From the NCBI GenBank assembly GCA_021648365.1, contig JAKISY010000008.1, forward strand, positions 1 through 64,000: a stretch of 64,000 bases of DNA, given 5' to 3'. This DNA is from Verrucomicrobiales bacterium. Lineage in GTDB: Bacteria > Verrucomicrobiota > Verrucomicrobiia > Verrucomicrobiales > DEV007. Within the stretch, counting starts at the first letter, position 1. Every line of letters begins with the position of its first letter. The position numbers and the translations under genes were made by a program. Under the pieces are notes generated by a model. It searched no databases and was not told the DNA's origin. It saw only the letters and a program-made list of their open reading frames with translations. This document shows positions 40,672 to 47,926 of the stretch, one piece after another.

Positions 40672-42054
40672 TTAATCGCGTGGATTCAAGCGCTGAAGGG
40701 CTGGAGGGCGATCCTTTGCAGCTTGTGATCGACGGGTTTTACGCAGAGCGGCGATGAGTGTAGGGGAATCCCATTGGCTAGTTTGTGAAACGACAGCGGT
40801 TTGCAAGATCTCGATCTGTTCGCTCAGTTCTGGATCATTTTGCTCAGAGGCATAAGTCTGCAAACTGAGCGTAGGGCGGTTTGGGTAAGCACGAGCGAGC
40901 CATGCCGTTAGGGCGTTGAGCGTTTGTGCAGGGGTCGTCGCGGCAGCTACTCTTTTGAAATAAGCGGCTTCACTTTCTCGCTTTTTCTTTTGCCAGGTCT
41001 TGATTTTATGAACGATAGTTTTTTTAAATACGAAAAAAACTACTGTCAGTGAGATGATAAAAGCGACTAATCCTGCGATTACTCTCCAAGGAAAAGCAGC
41101 GCGAGGATTTTGAGTTTCTTCTGCAAAAGTGATGGAGCTTACTTTAGCTTTGACCTCAAATTCCACTGCGGGCAAAACGATCTTATCCATCTCTTGGCGG
41201 TTAAGGTTCCACCAAGGGATAACGATGGCAGGCAGGACGTATCTTCCCGGTTTTTCGCAGAGGTAGGTGAGCGTATCGATGCGCTCTCCAGTGAGTGAAC
41301 CTCGATTGATTTTGTCATTCACTGTAGCGCGAGCTTGATAGAGTTTGATGCCCTCTATTTTGGGGAATGAGATAGCAGGAAATACCATGCCTGGCATGTC
41401 GGCTGCACGGAAGGTGATAGTGCGCTTGTAGGCATCGCCAACCGTTGCTGTTCCGCTGATTTGAGGGTTCCATGATTCGCTTACCTTCAAATCAGTCGTG
41501 CTGATCAGCACGGAAAGGCGCTCAGCGCCGGGCGGCATTTTGGCGGATAGGCTTAAGGGTTTTGTTAGCTCGGAATGCTCGCTGGCGGGCGTGCCAAGTT
41601 TTCCAGCGACTCCAAAGCGCACTTTGAATGCTGGGATCTCGAAGACACCAGCGCGCTGCGGATAGAAGGAAAACTCGTGTCTTTGCACGCTGTAAGTTTG
41701 TCCCTCGATGTTCTTGGAACTGACCAGTGCGCGTTCTTCGGGTTTGTAAAATACTGCGCCGGAGATGTTAGGCAGGCTGAAAGTGGTAGGGCTGGAGAAA
41801 AAAGTCGGTGCTAATATTTCGACGATGATCGTGATGCGTTGTCCGACCCAGACGGGCTCACCTCTATCTGAAGCAAATGATATTTGCACGGGCTCTGTTG
41901 CAGAAGATTGAGCCGAGGCGACGCCTTGCGTGATCAGTAAAAAGATTAGGCTTAGGATACTTAGCTGGAGGGGTAAGCTCCTGCTTGCCTTGAATGAGGA
42001 TACGGGCAAGGTGGAACTTGCCCCTCCAGAGGAATTGTGAATGGCACGTTTCAT
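40672..42054 (-). CDS. batD: BatD-like oxygen-tolerance membrane protein
   Basis: 460 residues. A ~30-residue N-terminal extension precedes a signal-type helix ('LSILSLIFLLITQGVASAQ'). The periplasmic part opens with 'VQISFASDRGEPVWVGQRIT', the BatD start, and has two beta domains. A membrane helix ('WRVIAGLVAFIISLTVVFFV') at ~330 is followed by a helical cytoplasmic tail. BatD works with the VWA proteins BatA and BatB in the MoxR-associated Bacteroides aerotolerance locus. The start overlaps the batC stop by four bases. The N-terminal extension is encoded by a palindromic repeat element. Confidence 0.88.
   Translation of the reverse strand: MKRAIHNSSGGASSTLPVSSFKASRSLPLQLSILSLIFLLITQGVASAQSSATEPVQISFASDRGEPVWVGQRITIIVEILAPTFFSSPTTFSLPNISGAVFYKPEERALVSSKNIEGQTYSVQRHEFSFYPQRAGVFEIPAFKVRFGVAGKLGTPASEHSELTKPLSLSAKMPPGAERLSVLISTTDLKVSESWNPQISGTATVGDAYKRTITFRAADMPGMVFPAISFPKIEGIKLYQARATVNDKINRGSLTGERIDTLTYLCEKPGRYVLPAIVIPWWNLNRQEMDKIVLPAVEFEVKAKVSSITFAEETQNPRAAFPWRVIAGLVAFIISLTVVFFVFKKTIVHKIKTWQKKKRESEAAYFKRVAAATTPAQTLNALTAWLARAYPNRPTLSLQTYASEQNDPELSEQIEILQTAVVSQTSQWDSPTLIAALRKTRRSQAAKDRPPALQRLNPRD
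41965..42029. repeat. Long imperfect palindrome (REP-like) inside the 5' end of batD
   Basis: Arms of 25 bases, 41965-41989 and 42005-42029, match at 21 of 25 positions as inverted repeats; two of the four mismatches would be G-U pairs in RNA. The loop is 15 bases. The motif 'ggaggggcaag' with its complement resembles small palindromic elements common in environmental genomes. It codes for most of BatD residues ~9-30, ahead of the signal helix. Confidence 0.85.
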
Positions 42055-42734
42055 TTTTTTTTCTTCACCTCACTTTGGGCTTCTCCGAATTGCAGTTGAT
42101 AGGCAAATTTGTTGCGCAGAAAATCAGCGGGTTGGGTTTGCACTTTGCGCAACCACAAGGCGCGCATTTCTTGGTCGGATAACTGGTCGCCGGCACCGGC
42201 TTCGAGCACTTGTTGGTTTTTAGAATTTTTTGCGCGATCATCGAATACCAGCTCATTTGCTGCGAGTTTGCCGTCAGTGCCTCCTGCATCATCGTCGGGT
42301 GGCGCCATGAGGGTTTTGCGTGCGATGGCGAGGTCGCGGTTTTCGATGGCCACTGTCCAATCGGGTCGTTTCTCGATTGCTCGTTGATAAAGTTCAATAG
42401 CTGCATCGTATTTACCGAGCATGATTTGGCAATTGGCTCGATTATATATGCCTTCGGCAGTGGCGACGGTATTGAAGAGTTTCAAGGCTTCTTCAAACTG
42501 ACCGCTTTTGTATAAAGCCACACCGCGCTGCATAGGGTCTTGGAACTTTACGGCTGCTTCGTCGTAGTCCCCATGATTCATCAGATCCTGTCCCTGTTGG
42601 TCAGGGGTTTTCCACAAGCCGGGGAAGGAGCCGTTGGCTGCTTTTAAAGCTAAGAAGCTCGCTGCCAATAATAGCAGTGCTATGGCCGTGATTGGCCGCC
42701 ATCTTTTTTTGCTGTTATTATTTGCGGGAGTCAT
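42051..42734 (-). CDS. batC: BatC-like TPR membrane protein
   Basis: About 227 residues from the ATG at 42734 ('MTPANNNSKKRWRPITAIAL'); a longer frame to 42851 would run 113 bases into batB. One N-terminal membrane helix ('ITAIALLLLAASFLALKAAN') precedes about three TPR units at ~60-150 ('GVALYKSGQFEEALKLFNTV', 'NRANCQIMLGKYDAAIELYQ'). The C-terminal part is charged and ends 'EVKKKK'. It matches the TPR member of the Bat operon, a likely scaffold for the BatA/B/D complex. It is 4 bases after batB and coupled to batD by ATGA. Confidence 0.85.
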   Translation of the reverse strand: MTPANNNSKKRWRPITAIALLLLAASFLALKAANGSFPGLWKTPDQQGQDLMNHGDYDEAAVKFQDPMQRGVALYKSGQFEEALKLFNTVATAEGIYNRANCQIMLGKYDAAIELYQRAIEKRPDWTVAIENRDLAIARKTLMAPPDDDAGGTDGKLAANELVFDDRAKNSKNQQVLEAGAGDQLSDQEMRALWLRKVQTQPADFLRNKFAYQLQFGEAQSEVKKKK

Positions 42735-42738
42735 TTGA

Positions 42739-43650
42739 TTAATTCCATGCGATGACCCAGCCGGGACGAAACCACCACAGTCCAAGCCCGGCGATGACGA
42801 TGGTGAGCCACCATCCGCGATCCTGCCAGTGCTTGCCGCTATCATTTTCATCGGCCTTTGCGGAGAAAGAGGTCTCGATCAGTCTCGACAAACGACTCAC
42901 ATCGCTGTCATCGACGGTGACGGGGGTGAAAGCGGATCCAGATTTTTGCGCGGCGGATCTTAATGAGTCAATACCGTCGTTGCCAATCATGCCGAGGACT
43001 TGGACCGGAGCAGAGTTTTTATCTGTGCTGAAATTCAGCGAGTCGGGCAAGCTGTCGGCGATGAAGAGGATGGAGCCACTGAGGCTGGCATTTTTTAATT
43101 GTTGCTTGGCGAGGGCGAGCGCTTCGGTGGCGGCGTCACCTTCGCGTGGCATGATTTTAGGCGAAAGGTCAGTGGCGAATGAGTTGATGATGCCAGCGTC
43201 TTTGGTCAGCGGCATGACTAGGTGGGCGCTGCCGGAGTAGGCGATCAGGGCGGCGCGGGAACCGCTGCGCTCTTCTAGCAGGTCATGGATTTTTTGCACC
43301 GCTCGTTCCGCGCGCGAAGGTTGCACGTCCTGTTCGTCCATGCTTGCTGTGACTTTGAGAACGATGATCAGGGCTGCCTGATCTTCAGCAAAAGGGGAAG
43401 GTTCTAGACTCCAGGTGGGTCCCGCGAGGGAGAGAGTGCCGAGCAGCCAGAGGGCTGCCATCAGGGTGACGGGCCGCAGGGTTTGCTGCTTGGATTGGCC
43501 GGTCATCAAGGCGGACAGCAGGTGGGGATCCATGATGCGCCGCCAGGCGTAGTTGGAATCTTGGTGCCTCCAGATGATACCGATCAAAATTGCTACAGGC
43601 AGTAAGGTCAGTAGCCACCAGGGGCGAATGAAGTGGAATGCATCAATCAT
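42739..43650 (-). CDS. batB: BatB-like VWA membrane protein with degenerate MIDAS motif
   Basis: 303 residues. N-terminal helices ('PWWLLTLLPVAILIGIIW' and 'VTLMAALWLLGTLSLAGP') frame the usual Bat layout, and a last helix lies near the C-terminus. The VWA domain occupies ~93-260. The MIDAS motif expected as D-x-S-x-S is instead K99-V-T-A-S103 ('VLKVTASM'), losing the metal-binding Asp. Later features are kept ('LIAYSGSAHLVMPLT', 'SILFIADSLP'). It is probably a structural partner of BatA rather than a metal-dependent binder. It overlaps batA by 8 bases. Confidence 0.87.
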   Translation of the reverse strand: MIDAFHFIRPWWLLTLLPVAILIGIIWRHQDSNYAWRRIMDPHLLSALMTGQSKQQTLRPVTLMAALWLLGTLSLAGPTWSLEPSPFAEDQAALIIVLKVTASMDEQDVQPSRAERAVQKIHDLLEERSGSRAALIAYSGSAHLVMPLTKDAGIINSFATDLSPKIMPREGDAATEALALAKQQLKNASLSGSILFIADSLPDSLNFSTDKNSAPVQVLGMIGNDGIDSLRSAAQKSGSAFTPVTVDDSDVSRLSRLIETSFSAKADENDSGKHWQDRGWWLTIVIAGLGLWWFRPGWVIAWN

Positions 43651-44653
43651 GAGTGGGATCTAGATTGAGATGGTGGTGGCGTGAGCGATCACGGAATAGC
43701 ATCCAAGCTTGGAAAAATAGGGAACTTAGGAGAGCAAAACCTAGCGGCCAGAAATACAATTCGTGCCGTGGGCGGTAGCTGACGCTTTCGACTTCGCGGG
43801 TATCGAGTGCGTCCAGTTTGCGGTAGATTTCTTCCAGTTCATCGCGATTGAGAGCGCGGAAAAATTCTCCTCCGGTAGTATTGGAAATTTCCTTGAGACT
43901 GTCGATGTCGAGCTTGTCTTCACCTGCGGATTTGGGGTCGCCTACCGCGATGGTGTGGATGACGATGCCTTTGTCTTTGGCGATACGAGCGGCGTCTGCG
44001 GGTGGCACTTTACTACTGGTATCGTTGCCGTCGGTGAGCAGTATGAGCACGCGGTCTTTTTGCTCGCTGCGTTCGAAGACGTTGATCGATAGGCCGATGG
44101 CATCGCCTATGGCGGTTTTGGGGCCAGCCATGCCGACTTGGGCTTCGTTGAGTAGTTCACGACAGACACTGAGATCGGTGGTGAAAGGAACCTGGACAAA
44201 AGCGGCGTTGCCAAAAAGGATCAAGCCGACTCGGTCGCCCTCGCGGCGTTCGAGGAAGTCGTCGACCACTTGTTTGGTGGCGGTCAGGCGGTCGACGGTT
44301 TTCCCTGAGGGGTCGGTGAAGTCCTCGATCTGCATCGAAGCGGAGAGGTCGATGGCGAGCAACAAGTCGCGAGTGGGTTTGACTTGAGTGATGGGCGGCT
44401 CAAAATACTGGGGACGTGACACGGCGGTGACGATGCCAATCCAGAAGATCCAAGCGGCGAGGGTTTGCGCGCGGGAGCGGTTGAGAATAGCAGAGCCACT
44501 GGCGGGGTTTTGCCCAGTTAAGCGGGCGAGGCGATCGAGGAACGGGACACGTACTGCCGGGCGAGTTTCGTGATGCGCGGGCAGCAGGTGTTTCAGCAGC
44601 AGGGGTAGAACCAGCAGTATAAAGACCCAGGGATGGAGGAAGGAATAGTTAAT
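43643..44653 (-). CDS. batA: BatA-like VWA membrane protein, no ordinary start codon
   Basis: The first ordinary start in frame is a GTG at 44422, which would give 259 residues and cut off the N-terminal helices. The frame is open upstream to a stop at 44660, and that stretch encodes a perfect Bat N-terminus: 'NYSFLHPWVFILLVLPLLL', the linker, then 'LAAWIFWIGIVTAV'. There is no ATG, GTG or TTG in these ~77 codons; the plausible initiator is ATT at 44653-44651, giving 336 residues, the usual BatA length. The MIDAS 'LLAIDLSASM' is intact, with 'LFGNAAFVQVPFT' and 'ILLTDGNDTSS'. A C-terminal helix anchors it. Either AUU initiation or a damaged start. Confidence 0.85.
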   Translation of the reverse strand: MNYSFLHPWVFILLVLPLLLKHLLPAHHETRPAVRVPFLDRLARLTGQNPASGSAILNRSRAQTLAAWIFWIGIVTAVSRPQYFEPPITQVKPTRDLLLAIDLSASMQIEDFTDPSGKTVDRLTATKQVVDDFLERREGDRVGLILFGNAAFVQVPFTTDLSVCRELLNEAQVGMAGPKTAIGDAIGLSINVFERSEQKDRVLILLTDGNDTSSKVPPADAARIAKDKGIVIHTIAVGDPKSAGEDKLDIDSLKEISNTTGGEFFRALNRDELEEIYRKLDALDTREVESVSYRPRHELYFWPLGFALLSSLFFQAWMLFRDRSRHHHLNLDPTHD

Positions 44654-44656
44654 GGC

Positions 44657-44677
44657 GAATTAGGAATTAGGAATTTT
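44657..44677. repeat. Short tandem gaattag repeat at the DUF4381-batA junction
   Basis: Two exact gaattag units (44657-44663, 44664-44670) and a partial third. It supplies the last codons and stop of the DUF4381 gene and sits just before the presumed batA initiator. Similar 'aattaggaattagg' strings occur as intergenic repeats in many bacteria (general knowledge, not searched here). Confidence 0.6.
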
Positions 44678-45112
44678 TAGGATCCAGTTGTGAATGGTTT
44701 TTTTGAGCTCGCTGAATTCGGTGTCAGCGGATTCGCTGGGTGAGTAAGATAGGGCGAGCAGTTGCTGTCCGACTTTTTTGGTGAAGGCGGTGGTATTGCC
44801 AGTTTGGTCGAGGAAGGTTAACCAGTCATCACCACTGAGGGAGGCGACTTGTTCTCTGGGCGCGATGCACAGGGCGACGCGTTTGACGAGGGCGGGTAGA
44901 TTGGAGGGGCTGATGTTTTCCAGTTGATTGAGAGCCTCACGACGGAAACGATTTTTTTGCCATTGCTGGATGAATCGTATGCTCAATAGACTAACGCCGA
45001 TGAGGAGTGCGAGCATGATGACATACCACCCTGGAGCCAGTGGCCACCATGAGACAGGGTCGGAAGTGACGATGTCGTGGAGCAGATCGAGGCTGGTAGG
45101 ATTGGTGGTCAT
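44660..45112 (-). CDS. DUF4381 membrane protein of the MoxR-Bat operon
   Basis: 150 residues. 'LLHDIVTSDPVSWWPLAPGW' at the N-terminus, directly before a membrane helix ('YVIMLALLIGVSLLSIRFI'), is the DUF4381 signature. The cytoplasmic rest contains 'RREALNQLENIS' and 'WLTFLDQTGN', also typical. Its function is unknown, but the family always sits between the DUF58 and batA genes, as here. Its start overlaps the DUF58 stop by four bases. Its last residues and stop are encoded in a short tandem repeat. Confidence 0.88.
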   Translation of the reverse strand: MTTNPTSLDLLHDIVTSDPVSWWPLAPGWYVIMLALLIGVSLLSIRFIQQWQKNRFRREALNQLENISPSNLPALVKRVALCIAPREQVASLSGDDWLTFLDQTGNTTAFTKKVGQQLLALSYSPSESADTEFSELKKTIHNWILKIPNS

Positions 45113-46059
45113 TTTTTGGTAGCGGCTTTTCTGCCTTGTCCGATGGCAGCACCTAATTGATCGCGGATTTGTCGAGTGACATCGTGACTGGTTTCGATGG
45201 GTAAAAAAGGGATGGAGCGCCCTCTGGAAAGGGTCTTCATGAGTTCGAGTCGCTCTTCAAATTCACTGGCAAATTGTTGGCGCAATTTTTTTTCACTGGT
45301 ATCAATCTCAAGTTGCAGATGACTCTCAGCCATGTGGAGCCGTCCAGCATCTGGCAGTTGGGCCTCCAGAGGATCGTAGATGAAAAGCGACATCACATCA
45401 TTGTGGGCGTTGAGAAGAGTGATTAGACGTTTGGTATCCAGATCCATGCCACTGAAGTCGCTGATGATGCAGATGAGGTGATCATGTTTAGCTATTTTCC
45501 GGGCTTGAATCAGTGCTGCGTTTAACATGCCCGGCTTGGCAGTTGGGCTAGGTTCCTTACCTAGTTGCTGATTTTTTTCCACGATGGCACCGAGCAGTTG
45601 GCGCACTCTGCCACGGCTGCGGTGGGCTTTGATCGAGGTGATTTCTTGATCGTTGAAAATCAAAGCGCCGACGCGGTCACCGGCGGCGAGCACTTTCCAT
45701 GCCCCAAGAGCGGCGGCTTCCGCGGCGGCGACTGACTTCATGGTGCGGCGACTGCCAAAAAACATCGAAGCTCGCTGATCGACTAAAAACAATATCGGGC
45801 GATCGCGTTCTTCGGTGTAAACGCGGACGTGTGGTTTTCTCATTCGCGCGGTGACTTTCCAGTCCATAGTGCGTACATCATCGCCGGGAAGATAACCACG
45901 AATCTCCTCGAAGTTCAGCCCACGACCGCGTAGGCGGGAGGAGTGACGGCCGGCGAGGATGCTGTGAATGGGTTGCCGTGGCAAAAAGCTGAAACCACGC
46001 GCCCGATGCTCAAGGCGCACCAGTTGGTCGAGGTCAGCGTAGATTCGGGAGTCGTTCAT
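45109..46059 (-). CDS. DUF58 domain protein (VWA-related) of the MoxR-Bat operon
   Basis: 316 residues, without membrane helices. The DUF58 core 'FEEIRGYLPGDDVRTMDWKV' is followed by 'RPILFLVDQRASMFFGSRRT', which is the VWA-like metal-site region (Asp and Ser of DxxxS kept), then 'HDHLICIISDFSGMDLDT'. DUF58 proteins are partners of MoxR ATPases, presumed to couple the chaperone to VWA client proteins. It lies between moxR (357 bases upstream) and DUF4381. 'MNDSRIYADLDQLVRLEHRA' is a normal DUF58 start. Confidence 0.9.
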   Translation of the reverse strand: MNDSRIYADLDQLVRLEHRARGFSFLPRQPIHSILAGRHSSRLRGRGLNFEEIRGYLPGDDVRTMDWKVTARMRKPHVRVYTEERDRPILFLVDQRASMFFGSRRTMKSVAAAEAAALGAWKVLAAGDRVGALIFNDQEITSIKAHRSRGRVRQLLGAIVEKNQQLGKEPSPTAKPGMLNAALIQARKIAKHDHLICIISDFSGMDLDTKRLITLLNAHNDVMSLFIYDPLEAQLPDAGRLHMAESHLQLEIDTSEKKLRQQFASEFEERLELMKTLSRGRSIPFLPIETSHDVTRQIRDQLGAAIGQGRKAATKK

Positions 46060-46100
46060 TGGGTATGCGGTGATGGTGAGGTGACTTCTCGGATATTATT

Positions 46101-46137
46101 TTCACACGAAGACACGAAGGCACGAAGTTTTAAGAGG
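46101..46137. repeat. Dispersed direct repeat, copy 1
   Basis: Contains three 'acgaag' units in series ('cacacgaagacacgaagg', then 'cacgaag') followed by 'ttttaagagg'. The second copy at 46356-46385 lacks one unit but shares both ends. Confidence 0.75.
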
Positions 46138-46145
46138 GGAGGTTG

Positions 46146-46268
46146 ATGGAGAGTGATGAGTTTTTGAAGCTTTGTGAACCGTTGACGATGCGCTTGCACC
46201 CTGATTTAAACGTGGCGGAAACGAAGTTGATAAGTAGGCCGAGCGGTAAGTCAAGAAGGCGCAGGTAA
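46146..46268 (+). CDS. Possible 40-residue ORF in a repeat-flanked spacer
   Basis: ATG at 46146 with the purine-rich 'gaggggagg' just upstream, TAA at 46266-46268. The peptide starts 'MESDEFLKLCEPLTMRLHPD' and ends in four Arg. It is flanked by two copies of the dispersed repeat. No family recognised; it may be chance or a gene remnant. Confidence 0.25.
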   Translation: MESDEFLKLCEPLTMRLHPDLNVAETKLISRPSGKSRRRR

Positions 46269-46355
46269 GTGAGGACTTATTTCCTGTGAATGGTGCGGTT
46301 AGGTGTGAGCCAGTTGTGAGTTTGTATATCTGGCGAGTTGTGATGGTCTTTATAT

Positions 46356-46385
46356 TTCACACAAAGACACGAAGTTTTAAGAGGC
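46356..46385. repeat. Dispersed direct repeat, copy 2
   Basis: 'ttcacacaaagacacgaag' followed by 'ttttaagagg'; same orientation as the copy at 46101-46137, 255 bases away. Both are followed by a 'ttgatgg' motif within ten bases. Confidence 0.75.
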
Positions 46386-46416
46386 TTGATGGTGCATGGT
46401 GAGTTTCCCATGAATT

Positions 46417-47385
46417 TTAAGCGACGGCGACTTTGGCGACGATTTGTTTTAAGACTTCATCGGCGGTGATGCCATCGGCTTCGGCTTCGTAGCTTAGCAT
46501 CAGGCGATGGCGCAGGCAGTCGTGCGCGATGGCTTGAATGTCGTCAGGGGTGACAAAGTCTCGCCCGTGCAACCAGGCGTGAGCTCGTGCCGTTTTGTCC
46601 AAAGCGATGCCGCCTCGTGGGCTGGCTCCGACGTCGATGAGTTTGCCAATATCCTCACCGTAACGCTCGGGGTGGCGCGTGGCGGTGATCAAATCGACGA
46701 TGTATTGATCCATGTTGTCAGCTACTTTTATTTGCTGGATCTCATTACGGGCATTGAAGATCACTTGTTGGGAAATGAGGGCTGCTTTTTCGCTTTTGTT
46801 TTTGTTGCCTTCCTCTCTCCTCACCAGGCGAATGATTTCTACTTCCGACTCTTCAGGCGCGTAGGTGATGTTGACGTGCATCAGAAAGCGATCCATCTGC
46901 GCTTCGGGAAGCGGGTAGGTGCCTTCTTGTTCGACCGGATTCTGGGTTGCGAGCACCATGAAAAGCGGAGGCAGTTGGTGGGTGTGCTGACCGACGGTGA
47001 CGGTGCGTTCTTCCATCGCTTCGAGTAGGGCTGCCTGCACCTTTGCGGGTGCGCGATTGACTTCGTCAGCAAGCACAAGATTACCAAAGATCGGACCTGG
47101 CTGGAATTGAAAGGTTCCCTTGCCGCCCTCTTCAAAATACATGTCCGAGCCGGTGATGTCGGCGGGCAATAGGTCGGGGGTGAACTGAATGCGACTGAAG
47201 TCGGATTCCAGGTTGTCAGCGAGGGTTTTGATCGCTCGGGTTTTGGCGAGACCGGGCAGACCTTCCATCAGCACATTGCCGTTGGCGAGTAGCGCGAGGA
47301 TGAGGCGTTCAACGACCTTTTCCTGACCGATGATGGATTGGCTAACGCGAGCCTGAAGTTGTTGGATGGATTGCAGAGTGGACAT
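46417..47385 (-). CDS. moxR: MoxR-family AAA+ ATPase
   Basis: 322 residues, normal length. It begins 'LQQLQARVSQSIIGQEKVVE'-like; Walker A 'MEGLPGLAKTRAIKTLA', Walker B 'NLVLADEVNRAPAKVQAALL', sensor 1 'FMVLATQNPVEQEGTYPLPE', and 'ASPRGGIALDKTARAHAWLH' with the sensor 2 Arg are all present. MoxR proteins are chaperone-like ATPases that activate clients through VWA proteins; the DUF58, DUF4381 and batABCD genes downstream form the matching locus. The ATG has no Shine-Dalgarno sequence. Confidence 0.93.
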   Translation of the reverse strand: MSTLQSIQQLQARVSQSIIGQEKVVERLILALLANGNVLMEGLPGLAKTRAIKTLADNLESDFSRIQFTPDLLPADITGSDMYFEEGGKGTFQFQPGPIFGNLVLADEVNRAPAKVQAALLEAMEERTVTVGQHTHQLPPLFMVLATQNPVEQEGTYPLPEAQMDRFLMHVNITYAPEESEVEIIRLVRREEGNKNKSEKAALISQQVIFNARNEIQQIKVADNMDQYIVDLITATRHPERYGEDIGKLIDVGASPRGGIALDKTARAHAWLHGRDFVTPDDIQAIAHDCLRHRLMLSYEAEADGITADEVLKQIVAKVAVA

Positions 47386-47500
47386 AACTAAAATTTTTTT
47401 ATCACAATTAACGAAGGGAGCACAGACAATATTTTTACAGCTTAAGCTTAGTTTTTATTTCACCATTGGAAATGGCATTTTTTATGGTAAAATACTAATT

Positions 47501-47773
47501 ATGACAGCAAGCGCTACTCTTGATAAATCTGGTCGACTTGTTTTGCCAAAGCTAGTTCGTGATCGCTTACATCTGCGTGCTGGAGCGAGGCTTCGTGTTG
47601 AGGTGGTGGGAGATAAACTCGAACTGACTGAGGAGCCATTTGCTTTCGAAATCGAACAGCGTGACGACGGCCTCCCTGTAGTTGTAGGTTGGGAGACTTT
47701 TGATGCACTTGAAGCGGTGGCCGGAGCTCGGAATGAACGACTGAAGCAGCTCGACAGCCCTTTTGGTGAATGA
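47501..47773 (+). CDS. vapB: AbrB/MazE-fold antitoxin (VapB-like)
   Basis: 90 residues from the ATG at 47501. The swapped-hairpin DNA-binding domain is clear at 1-50: 'ATLDKSGRLVLPKLVRDRLH' then 'LRAGARLRVEVVGDKLELTE'. The C-terminal half would wrap the toxin ('ALEAVAGARNERLKQL'). It should repress its own promoter and neutralise a PIN toxin. The toxin frame that follows by ATGA overlap is reduced to 43 residues, so this antitoxin is probably an orphan. It is divergent from moxR with 115 bases between the starts. Confidence 0.88.
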   Translation: MTASATLDKSGRLVLPKLVRDRLHLRAGARLRVEVVGDKLELTEEPFAFEIEQRDDGLPVVVGWETFDALEAVAGARNERLKQLDSPFGE

Positions 47774-47901
47774 GCGCTTGCATTGATAACTCTGTATTGG
47801 TGTCTGCTATGGTGAAAGGGGCTGAAATATTTTACACTCTCGATGCTTCGAATTTTCGAGCTTTCCATCGTTCGGGTGATCCTGAGATAATGGAACCTTG
47901 A
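47770..47901 (+). pseudogene. vapC: VapC PIN-domain toxin, internally deleted remnant
   Basis: An intact frame of 43 codons overlaps the vapB stop (ATGA). Its first half 'MSACIDNSVLVSAMV' is a PIN N-terminus with the first catalytic Asp. Its second half 'GAEIFYTLDASNFRAFHRSG' is the PIN C-terminal region, in which 'TLD' carries a late acidic residue. The intervening ~80-90 residues of a normal ~130-residue VapC, including the middle acidic residues, are missing. The reading frame is preserved across the join near base 47815. It cannot form an active PIN nuclease. Confidence 0.8.
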
Positions 47902-47926
47902 TAAAGAAAGGTGCTGGAGTGTCGCT

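Larger units (their letters stand above)
46060..46416. other. Spacer between moxR and the DUF58 gene with two 'cacgaag' repeat copies
   Basis: Holds two related direct-repeat copies at 46101-46137 and 46356-46385, both containing 'gacacgaag' and ending 'cgaagttttaagagg', and a 40-codon ORF between them on the plus strand. No terminator with a T run was found. An insertion into a once continuous moxR-DUF58 operon is likely, since these genes are usually adjacent. Confidence 0.6.

Noticed and set aside
42735..42851. Extended N-terminus for batC
   Set aside because: It would overlap batB by 113 bases, and the membrane-helix start at 42734 fits the family.
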